Positions 1 to 11,280 of a stretch of DNA of 64,000 bases are shown piece by piece. The first letter of the stretch is position 1; every line of letters begins with the position of its first letter. The stretch comes from Karalla daura (lineage: Eukaryota > Chordata > Actinopteri > Chaetodontiformes > Leiognathidae). A program made the position numbers and the translations under genes. The stretch is from the NCBI GenBank assembly GCA_029224185.1, contig CM055196.1:8900589-8964588 (forward strand), read 5' to 3'. A model generated the notes under the pieces. The model was not told the origin of the DNA. It worked only from the letters and a program-made list of their open reading frames with translations, and did no database searches.

Positions 1-889
1 CCTCAGGGACTTTGCCCTCGAGCCTGTCTTTGGAGTTGGACTTTGCTTAGTAAACTGCTGCTCAGCCAATCCTCATTCCTAAGATTTTATATCTATTTTT
101 CAAAATTACTGGCCAGAGTTTGTGAATCATGTGCAAATGTACGTCGATGCCAAGGGTGAAGGCTGAGGGACTTAGGTGGCCGATTAGGGGACCCAGACTT
201 TGCTGACTGCTGGCAGTTCATTCATTTACGTGCTGACAGAAACAAGTGCTCGCATGCATGCATGCACATATACAGCCCTACACATTTCAGGATGTTATGC
301 AACACAGTGGCAGGCTTAACAAGGCGGTCACGTGACTCAAATCCCTTTTCCACCTTACGAGAGGACGACAGGTTTTCATCGCGACGCGGCTACGCTTTGT
401 TTCTGCGCTCAGCTTTGCACGGGAGAAAAAAAACACGTCGATGACATGAGATTCCGACGAGAACAACTGTTTGAGCGTTGCCAGGCAACCACTACCAGAC
501 ACATACTGTACATAGCCCCAAACATAGCAAACTGATGCTCAGCAATGACAATGACGCCTATTGGTGCATTAAAGGTATATTTAACATGACAGCCCGCTGT
601 AAAGTTCAAGGATGTTTTTGTTTGGCTGCGGGCTTTACATGATGCGCGCATTTGTCTCCGAGGGAACCACAACTGACGATGTCGTGAAATTTGTACTCGG
701 CGGCTTTACTATTTAATATCAGCAGATATTAACACTGATCAATGTTATGTGAATATACACAGAACAAATATGCACACAGCCCATTACAAATGTGAGACAC
801 CCGACTACTTAGGCTGCCACACGTCAAATTTAGTTGATACTCTATCTTACTTGCTTCTTACCTAATGGTATCGCTGGGGTCTGGTGGAG

Positions 890-1135
890 CCCGTACACAA
901 AGGGCAAAGGCAGGAAATGCACCCAGGACAGGTTGCCATTTCAACACAGGGCACACACTCACAAACACACACACACATACACACACACACCATTCAATGT
1001 CACTTTTGTAGAATCTCCAATCGATCTTAAATATTAATGTTTCTGGACTGTGGTTGAAATCCAGAGTATCTGGAGAAAACTCACCCAGACACAGGGAGAA
1101 TATGCAAAACTCCACTCAGTCCAACCAAGAGTTGT
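890..1135 (-). repeat. Decayed fish dispersed repeat (tRNA-SINE type) with internal CA repeat
   Basis: The plus strand carries the familiar order of short phrases of a very common teleost repeat. A block resembling 'ggacaggt..ccat' is followed by a CA microsatellite, 'ccattca', then 'tttctggactgtgg', 'ggagaaaactcaccca' and 'gggagaatatgcaaa'. The tRNA-like end is missing or too decayed to read. The strand is inferred from the better copy near 43.7 kb, whose polymerase III box lies on the minus strand. The family name is not certain. Confidence 0.55.
961..990. repeat. (CA)n microsatellite
   Basis: An interrupted CA run of about 30 bp inside the dispersed-repeat copy. Confidence 0.9.
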
Positions 1136-3065
1136 GGTTGAAAAAAGATCAGATCAGAACTAAAACAATGAAGCATGTCTGTTTGGATGTTGCTGTCTCC
1201 TTCCTCACTTCCTCTGTTAACCACTGTCCATACAAAGACAACAGATTGTATATTGCATAAACATGTTTGCTTGTGTCTTCTATTTTCCAAACTATGAGAA
1301 ACATATGGATGGAGGGCAAGGATATATTGGATTCAGTCATGGTGATATTCCAGTAATCTATACATCTGCAACAGGCTGCATCCTGTATGTAGAGATTGAG
1401 TCCCCCTCATTTGTCACTTTTGTACTGTACAATACATTTTCACAGTTTATTTTGACCAAAAAAATCCTATAAGTCCTATATGAACAGCCTCAGAAAAATA
1501 TATCCAATGCACTCCTGTGTGCCTGAAATGAATTTGTTGTCTTGCAGAGATCCACAGATTTTTGTAGTGAATGGCATCTTGATCGTTTTACATGGTAGCT
1601 TGGAGAATTAGTGTAAGCACTCTTCTACAAATTGACAAAACCCAGTTAAACGTATCTTTTGTGACCATGTAACCAAAATGCCGCTGGGCCAGCATTATTT
1701 TGCATTAATTACCTTCATCCCCGAACCTGAGAATATCATTCTTGCAGCAGTGAGCTCAGTCCGCTCTGACAGGAGCCGTACCTGAGGCGTCAGATGTTAA
1801 ACTGTGACAGATGGCAGCGGTGGCGATAAACAGCATGATGTGGTGGAATCATAACTGTGTTATTGTTGTGGCTAATAGTGGCGGGACAGGAAACAATTAT
1901 GTAGCAGCTTATGGAGGAAAAAAAAGACCCACAGTTATTTGTGGATAGTAAACAGGATCATTATGGGAAACTGTGAGTTTATGCAACCATGTGAAGGCTT
2001 AATCAGATTATTGATTCGTTCCTAGCTTTGGCAGTGAAACGTTATTATTTTTGCATATTCAACCGACCAAATCTAATTGAATGCAGAGCTTAAAAAAACA
2101 CTTCCAGCACGTGAAATAAAGACAACGTGCAAAAGGAATATATATTTTTTTTAATATTCACTGTTTGTGATTTATAAGCATGTTCCATGTTAACTGTTGT
2201 GTTTCCAACAAAAACTGAACCAAAACCACAATAAATGGGCTTTTTTTCTAAAAAAAAAAAAAGGGCCATTGAAGTCATTCTTATTTGTATATTCACACTG
2301 TCTGATCCATCTCTCAAAATAGCTGTAATAGCAGGAAGTGTTGCTTATACCATCACATCGGCAGAACGCTGGTCCCCAAAACCCCGAGTTTAATCTAGCA
2401 CTCAAACCTATTCCAGCAAATGAGTTCAAACACATATCCCCAAGCCCCTTTCTTCTTTTTTTTCCTTTTTTTTTTAACTTGCGTTACTCTCACGAGTCCA
2501 TGCGAGAAAAGCTGCTGCTCGCCTTCTGCTCTGACTGACAAATGAACTGCGGTATATTTGTTTTCCTCAAAACAGATTCAGGAAAGGGAGCACTCCAGCA
2601 GTCATAAAAAAGTAAATGAGTCACCGCTTGTCTACTTTGCCGAATTTTATTTATAATTAATGGACTGACAAATCTCCGCTGCGGCATGACGCCTCCGTCG
2701 GAGCCATGGTGCCGCCTTTCCCTCCCCTTGAATCTGCTGCCTGGAACCCAAACATGCTGCGATTTCAGCGCCGTACGCAGTTTAGCGAGATCGGGCTTCA
2801 CAGCTGTGTGAACCCACTGACCTTTAGCAATATTTTTGTTGTCCATGTGAGCCGATGTGTGTGCATGGGACCTGTCTTCGCCGACTCTTGTTAGTCATAG
2901 GAGCACATTATAAATGTGCTCGGCAATATGGGGCTGTGGCTGACGTTACTAACTTAAGAAGGCTCCTGGGGACGGTTAGAGATCAAGGCTGACTGAAAGC
3001 TGAATCGTGGAGCGACGGAGCAGCAGGACGAAAGCAGATTTGTGATTGATAGTGAGCAGAATGGA

Positions 3066-3100
3066 GAGGGAGAGAGAAATAGAAAGAGAGAGAGAGAGAG
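3066..3100. repeat. AG-rich microsatellite
   Basis: An imperfect (AG)n tract ends in an uninterrupted run of about nine AG units. It is a purine-rich simple repeat with no coding content. Confidence 0.85.
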
Positions 3101-5024
3101 CAAAAATTAGCAGAGTGAAGACGGGGCAGAAAAGCAACGCAGAGAGACAGGAGAGAAGATATATGCAACTGTGCAGCAGAGTGACATTTGAGAGTGTTGC
3201 CAACTGGAGGAACTTGTCATAGCCCCACCTGTCTTTATCCATACAAAAACAACTGGGCTACCAAGCACATATTAGATATCACCGAAGCCACATCCTGCGT
3301 TAAAAAGTGAGAAGGGGCTCTCGGGGAGAATTTGTCCCAGAGCTTTAAGGGCTTTTTCTTACATTTGCTCAACTGGAGGCCAGTTTGCATGTGGTCCCAG
3401 TGTGCAAACGTAAACAGAGACAGTGTGGTCGCCGTGCATGGATATCAACACTATGAAAAATAATCAACACACGTGGTCCCATCACATGACATGCCATGTC
3501 CCTGTGTCCATGTCCTAAAATAATAAATGAGTTAAACGGCCACTGCTTTCTTTGCTGATGGTGGTGTTTGTTCAGGCCCTATATTTAAAATGGTTTAATC
3601 CTACATCAAAATGAAGATAGTTGAAGTGACATTTTCACTGTCGTCTACTTCTAATTTCCACATTTGATTTGCAATTTAAAATTGGGTTTTGCTTGAACAT
3701 AAACTGGTCGTTCCAGATTTACAGTATATGGAGAACCTCCTACAGAATATTTTTGTAGTGCAGCTGTCGTTCTGTGTGTTCAAGCAGGTTTGTCTGGAGA
3801 TGCCTGAGTGATATCGGCATCGCATTTCAGAAAACCTTCAAATGCAAAATGATTTTAAACCACATTTCAGAGCTGATCATCTTTTTGTTTTGTTGGTCGA
3901 AAGAGTCACAACATGGCTGTCATTAATAGTTTTCTTTTCAATGCAGTTGTTGGAAACAGCTTAAGAGTTAAAGGTTTTTTCTGTAAACTAAAATGTCAAA
4001 CAAATTAACTGATAAACAATGAATATTTAATTAGATGTATGGTTCTATTATTAATATTACATTGCACTCACAATTATGGGTAGGCACGGACATCATCTTG
4101 TTTTGTTTTTACCTTCTCAAATTTAGTTTTATATCTGAGGACAAAAAAAAATCAGAGTGGAAAATTTTTTCTTTCAAAGTCCACATGCAGATACCATGTG
4201 TTTACATGAGACAGATAACTTGGCTCTCATCAAAGTTTCCCCAACTCATCATTACAAATAAGGGCTTGGAGAGGACCTATTTGTTTTCACAGCAGGCAGC
4301 TGTAATAAATGCGAGTCTATGATAGCGCTAACTTTGACATCACCTGTCTCTCCTGCACTCTGCAGTCTGGATCCAATAAAAGTCATTTATCTCTGGTCCG
4401 CTCATATCTGTTTTCATTCCTGGTATGAGGTGAGCATCAGAGATCACAATCACGCATGATTTCTGTGAGCTTCACAGGATGCTACACAGCAGCTCCTTAT
4501 TTGGTTTGTAACTGTAACACATGACCTTTTATCTCTCTATATCGCTATTACTCATTTTCAGTATCATTTTTTTCTTCCCTTTGGCTCTCCTTATCCCGCC
4601 CCTTTTTCTTTAGTTCTATCTCTGACTCAGTGTTTCCATGTGGGATCCAAATAAATTATCCTTTGCCGCTCCTGCTCATTTGTTGTTCAGAGGGAACCAG
4701 CCAACAGACAGATAAAATTACAGAACGATCGTGGGTTTCGACTTTTTCTATTTCTTGCAGATAATCGCTATTGATTGGCTTTATTTGATACAACAGATGA
4801 TGAGGATGATAACAACAAGTAGAAATGCATTTCCACCATGCTGAACCTCAGGCTAAACAACAGATACTGTTTGTTCCCTTATAACCACTCTCTTTTTTTT
4901 TTCTAAAGGCGAATTAAATGCTTATTTTTCATGGGCAGTAGAGTTTACGGAGCAGTTTTGTCACAGTTCGATCATGAAAACCAGGAAAAATTAGAAAGCG
5001 GCTCCTGAGTTTCCATCCATCCAT

Positions 5025-5135
5025 TCATTGTGTGGAGGGCTGCTGATGCCTATCTCCAGCACACATAGTGTAGGGTGAAGTCAGGGGAGCACACCATGGG
5101 CAAACACACTAGTCCACCACGGGACACTCTTACAC
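5025..5135 (-). repeat. Fragment of the same dispersed fish repeat
   Basis: It begins with 'ccatccatccattcattg' and continues through degraded 'ctgatgcctatctccagc', 'gtgaagtcagggg' and 'agtccaccacggga' blocks. These correspond to the part of the family next to the CA microsatellite. It is heavily mutated, with no tRNA-like end. Confidence 0.5.
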
Positions 5136-6197
5136 TTTTGAACTCTGGTCAAAAAAAATGTAAAAGTCACTTTCTCCCCATGTTGAACTGAGGGACGACT
5201 TGCTTAGATGGCCTTTATTTCCAAATACTAAAACACATTGTGCAATAAGTGGAGTGAGTGCTTGCCACCTTCTCGCTGCATAGTTGTTGGTGGACTGGTT
5301 CTCCCTAATGCCAACTCGGAGTCATAACTTAACAGAAATAAATGCCTGAAATATTCAGCTCGCGTGTAGGGAAGCAAGCCGTCCTAGAAACACAGGGCTG
5401 TGTTACTCAGTAGGTCACCAGCCGGTCCCTGGGCAGCCGCCCTGAAACCTCCGCTCTCCCAGTCCAGCAAGAGGTGAAACACTTCAACAATGACTCACTT
5501 CGGTTAAAGCGAGCTGTCATCTCCAGCATGAGAAGGCTCCTGAATGAAAATCATCCCGCAACTGTTTCCACAGTCGGTCGCCCAGCTAATACTTTCCATC
5601 AAGACGGAGCAAGACTTTTTAAACGGAGGACTGATATAACAGCTACTGTCCGCTGCTGTAATTACAGCATGTGTCTGCCCGTTCACCGTCTGTATAAACA
5701 CAACATGCAATCAGTCAGTGATTGCTCAGGTCGGCTCCGTTTCCTTCCTCGAATGCCCGAGCTGACTTTTACAAATGAGCTTAAAAAAAGCTACTTTTTT
5801 TTTTTTTTTAAAAAGATGAAAACAAGCAAAATGTGGCAATTAGGCTGTCTGTTGATGTTAGTGCTGAACTACTATAGCAGAATCCCAGCTTCCCAGGCTG
5901 AGGCTAAGGAAGGGAAAAGTAGAGCTGGGGAGACAAAAGTAATTTATGTTCATTAAAGTGTTTTAATGTCTAATCTTCATGTCTGATCAGGATACATTTT
6001 GCTCGTGCTCACACTTGAAACAGTGCAAGTGATGAAGCAGTAGAAGTAGAGCAGAGAAAGCCTCTTTAGTGTTTCATTATTTTTTCAATAAGTGGAATTG
6101 GAAATTTACTACCATGGCAAGATCCCAGTTTTGTGGCCATCAATTTCTTGAGGTTGGGCACAGAAACTAAGTTTCCATTGTTAAGGAAATGCATGCC

Positions 6198-6236
6198 TGG
6201 ACACACACGCACACACACTCGCACGCACACACATAC
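6198..6236. repeat. (CA)n microsatellite with CG interruptions
   Basis: CACACACG/CACACTCG-type run. Confidence 0.85.
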
Positions 6237-8801
6237 TTACCATTTGAATGCATCTTTTATAACCCCAGTCAGGTTTGTAAGCGTGCACAGGTGTCATAAA
6301 TATGACAGGTATAAGAGTGCAGCCCATCTGGTGCGCAGCAGCAGGGAGTCTGCTGGCCGTGTTTTCCTCCAGACCAGCAACTCTCTGAGGGCCTAGACGC
6401 CACATTAAAACCTTCCTGACCCATCAGAGGGTGCACAGGGGTCACGTCCGCCACCACCTCCAAACGCTGGGCTCAGACGGCCTGAGAGGAAGTACAGAAC
6501 CTTTATGGCTCCTATAAGTCCCGCTCTGTTTTTCTTGGGAGTCTACAGTTTCCCATTAAAAAAAAAAAAAAGTGTGTGTGGATGTGTGTGAGACTGCACG
6601 CATGTGTGTGATGAGGAGATCCAAGGTTGCTTGATTTGTGTGTTCGCTCAACAGCTGTAAAACTGAGGCATGTGTGTGTCAAATCATTCAAATCTGCCCT
6701 TTAAACTTCATTCATTTTTACCTTTGTCCATCGGCCGCTTTGAAGGTGAGCGGATACGCTCGGTCAGGCATATAATTTAGCTTTTGGGAACGAGTGGAAA
6801 ATTTTTCGGGGGAAGCTTGGAGTGTTTAAGGAATTATTCTAAAAATAGGGTCACCCCCATGCTTCCCCTTTAACTCTTGGGCTCCCCTTGGCTGTAACTC
6901 AAGGCCTCAAACCTGTTTCAGTCTCTTAAAATAACACTTATTGATTCCTGTAGCCATCTAACATATGCACCTAGAGATACTAGTAAGTCTAAGATGGCGC
7001 CTATGCTCATTTTCAAGCCTTGTCTGCCTTGGAAACCATGTGCAGAGTGCAGAGCATTTAATATTCAAAGTGCATGTATAGTCAAAGATGGAATAAAAGC
7101 TGGAACTGCTTCTGACCGGATTGTCCCATTTCTTTGGGGGGGCCCTGCATTGTCATTTCCCATAAAAATTAAATACAACTCGAGAAGTCGTGCTTGCAAA
7201 CTGCACTTTCCACCCAGTGTGCACTTCAGTAAAACACACTGTTAGCAGCTCGCTGCACCCGCACATCACTCCACAAGCCTGCTCGGTGTCTGGTGTACTC
7301 TGGTCGCCTCGATTTCCACTGCCTGCATTCCACTTCCATCCTTCCATTAAGCTATAACATTTTCTCCCCTGCCCCACTTTCTGCCCCGCACTATATGCAC
7401 ATAATTCACATGCACAGTATTGTGGCACCTTTGCCTCGCTAAATGTTTATTTGAGTCCAGTGTGGTTTAAATATATCACAGTGTTTCCTAGCAAAAGTCT
7501 ACATTCATCTGCCATTATGGACCTGTAATGAGCACTTAGCTGGGGACCTAATACCTTGTGAGAGGCAGCTGAGGAGTTACCAGTATCTTTGACATTATCC
7601 GTTGCAAACACGTGAGAACTGCCCTCAGGTTGAAGGCTGCTCACTGGGCTTTATGCGGCACTTGAATACTGATCTCTGAAACTATTAATCTGATTATAAA
7701 CCGGTACATGAGTATCCTGACCGCTCCTGGTGCCTACCCACATGAGAACAGTAAGCCCATTGAAACCAGAGAGGGTGGCTGAAGTGAGCCAAGCTCCCGG
7801 CCTGGGTTCTCAGACTGTCTGCACACGTTGGGAACAGGTCCTGCACCCCCAGTCTGATCACCAAGTCTGATCAGCCCCAATTTCCAAATCTGAAGATCGT
7901 GACCACGTTCACTGGATTGTCCAGAAATCTAGAGGGAGCATGTCGGGGTCACAGTCTGGGATTGTGATTGACGCCGTCCCGGTTCTGCTGACCTAAGACG
8001 GGACAGAGCCGCAGCAGGGCAGACAGCGAGGGTGAGGTAGTTAAAGCTGAGAGGGAGAAGGTGGGAGTCAGGACGGGTGAGAAGTGGTGAGGATAGGGGG
8101 TCAGGGTAACCTGAGAGGGACGAGGCATTCCTTGCAGGGCAGCGACATCTGCGGACACAATTATCCGCTTCGCATAATCTTATCATTTCACACGGCTTCT
8201 GAAAAGGTACAAACAGTAGGAGCGGAAACAAGGGAGTTCCTTCACTTATGCAAAGTCATTCGCAGGTCTACCTGATAGCTCTTTGGTGAATGTTTTGACA
8301 CGGAAATGCAGATGGTGAGGTTTTTCAAGCTTTGGAGCAAACCTTGAGGACAGAAAAATGAATGAAAACAGATACTCATCTTAAATACCAACGTGACTTT
8401 GGATATATATCCCGTCTCCCCAGCCCCTCTCTCATTGGTGAGCAGTGTAACTTACCTACCCAGAAGTTGCCAGCAGTCCCAGGGTAAACTCATCTAACTG
8501 CATGCTGCTATATCTCATTCTCAGGGGGGTGTTTTTCTCACAGCTGAGCGGAGCAATATCAGCTGACGCAGCCCACACTCTACCTCCGACAACACTCCAT
8601 CCGTCACGCTCGTCTCGGTCTCAGTAACACTCATGCACGATGTCATTTAAGAGGAATCCGCCGAGGACAACCTCACCTTATATCTGTTTGAAGTGAAGAG
8701 AATATTATCTGTGTCGGACTCCCGAAAGCACAGCTTATGAATTTCTGTCTGGCAGGATGTAACGAACTAATGCCCACTCCCGTCTGCTCCCCTACACCCA
8801 G

Positions 8802-11204
8802 GTGTTGCCGTGCTCGTATCTCCTGATATCCCGCTGCAGCTGGGCGTGGACAGCAGGCAGCAGTTCTGTCTGCAGTCGCTGCCCAGCATGGAGCGCCTGC
8901 CCTTGCAGTACACGGTGTGCGTGGCCCGCGACGTGAAAGCCGCTCACCAGCAAGCTGTGCAGCAGCTCACCCAGCACAGCAGAGAGCTGCCCAACCTGAA
9001 GGCGCTGTGGTTAGTTCACTTTAGGTTCACGTTCAGCAGGAAATTAGGATTTTCGTGTCACCTTGTGGGTCCAGTGGGAAGTGATTGAAAGTCTAAGGTA
9101 TGCTGTGCGATCACCCTTTGTGTCGCTCCCCTCAGGCTGCCGTTCTGGAAGCTGCTCGCCAGTGTGGATACGGGGCCGAAGGTGGAGAGGGAGCTGAGGA
9201 CCTTCTCTAATCGTCTGAGGAGACACCAGCTGGGGGAGGGAGTCATCAGCCTCAGTGAACATTCCACCACCCTCCTCTCTGAAATGGTATGAGTGCACTC
9301 TCTACCTGCAAACTCTGCAACCTCGACCCTCGACCAACCCTCGACAGAATTGCAGAAATGTTAAATGGATACTGTTTAAAACAAGAATAAAGAAAAATAG
9401 TATATTCTACAAATTCAGAGAGTACTGAGAACACTTTAAAAACACAGATAAACAGATTCCCCAATAACACACAATGGTGTCTTGGTTGAGTATAAAAGGT
9501 TCTGAAAAGGTGAAGTCCAGCACTCATTTGGGAACATTAGGGAATTGAGGTTGCAAAAGCAAAATAAGATCGTTCATCCTATGATGTGGAAAAAATATAT
9601 CCAATGTGAATGTGTCTCCAGCAGTTTAGAACAAAAATGAGAAATTAAAATACACAAAAGAAACCATTTCAGATAAGTGAACACATCTCTCAAAAAGAGA
9701 GAAAATTGAGGTTTTGCCTAGCAGGGAATTTAAAAAATTCAGAAATTGAAATCACATTTCACTTGGATACCCTCTAAATCTATTCTATTTGTTAGACTAG
9801 ATTTTTTTTTCAGATGTGTTAACTGTGCAGTATGGACAATATGGTCTCCCTGGCTCTGCTCATTGAAATACTACAGTATTATCTCATGCCACTGTCCTAA
9901 TTCAGCTGACTTGAGCATTGTTTGGCTGTGCACCGTTATAATCCCTCTTTTTAACCATCTGGACTGCGAGGCTGCTGAGGGTTCACTGGTCAGGGATTGA
10001 GATGAAAGAGCTGTCTTAAGTGGATCTCCTGAGTTCCAGAGAGAGGCGGGGAGCAAGGGTGGGAACAAAGGTTCACTCAAGTGTCACTTCTGAGAAAATA
10101 GATGGTTTAGGAGAGTTTCTGTAAGGGAGCGCCAACCACATTACCTGCAGGACGCTTGCAGTGATGTGTGTGAGCTTGTAATTTTTTATCCGTATCTGAG
10201 GTGCTTTGGATGCATTAGGACAGGTGATATTCTTCCATTCTCTGGGTGCTGAAAATTATTTTTGTTTCACACTTATCCAGTTGCTTTCCTTCAACGTTCT
10301 CGGGAACTGCCAGGGAAACAAGACCACCAGGACCAAGTGGCTCTAAGTCAATACCTGGTGATATTCCATTGCAAAACAAATATAGCTAAGAGAAGACAAA
10401 CAGAGATCTCAGGTTGCTCCGAGTGTGTGAGCTGCGGGATGGCAAAGAATTGAGCGTGTTGAGATTGGAAGGGATATCAGCCAAGACTAACTTGAGTAGG
10501 TGATCCTAAGACAAGTCGATGCTGTGATCTGACCTGGACCATGCAAGAGAAGGTGCAGGCAGAGGAGTTCCAAATAACCTGACCATCAGGGAGCTCTGAC
10601 GTATCACTGTACGCACTCACACTGTGCTTACTGTACGCTCAGGAGGTGTGAGGGGACAAAGTGGAGGGTGGGAGCGAATGACGCACAGGCCGATCGAGGC
10701 CTTTTGGTGAACAGGAGTTTCCCTTACCCTGCACGTTTTCTGCTACACCAAAGATGTTATTTGTTGGCTGTTCATTACGCAGGTCCTCCTCCAAAAGTAC
10801 CGTAAAGAACCAGCCGAGCATACCACGCTCCACGGAAACTTATAGATGTTGACGTTGTCCGTTAGGTGTATGGCTCTACAAAAGCGCGCCTGGGAACAAT
10901 GGGCCTCTGTAAAAAAAATAAATAAATAAAAGGCTTCTCTTTCACTGCAGTTTTACAAGTATTCATAAATGATCAGTCACACTCAGACCTTTCTTTATTA
11001 GTTTCCGTATTAGTTTGGCAGCCATTGGAAAAAATTGGCTTAATAATGCGTTTTTTATGGTTTTGTAGTTTTTATTCCAGAGACACCAAAGAATAGCAAT
11101 TTTCACACATCAAGTTCAAAAAGAAATAACAGAAACCACCCAGTGTCTGGAATGTCAGTGAATCAGTTTTTTTTTTTTGACAGTGAAGTGAAACTCACTT
11201 TTCA

Positions 11205-11280
<76 letters not shown>

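Larger units (their letters stand above)
1..8801. other. Stretch without a recognised gene, upstream of the GH31 exons
   Basis: I see no exon here with protein-family similarity on either strand. The open frames, including one of 160 codons at 5474-5956, are low-complexity or unconserved and lack convincing splice signals. The stretch holds microsatellites (CA near 961-990 and 6198-6236, AG near 3066-3100), poly-A/T tracts and decayed dispersed repeats near 890-1130 and 5025-5135. Because the first recognised GH31 exon begins in mid-codon, at least part of this stretch is probably intron of that gene, or 5' flank if small upstream exons were missed. Confidence 0.6.

Noticed and set aside
5474..5956. 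160-codon plus-strand frame with a hydrophobic stretch near its end
   Set aside because: It contains a poly-T-derived Phe run, no recognisable domain and no splice or UTR context. It is probably chance.
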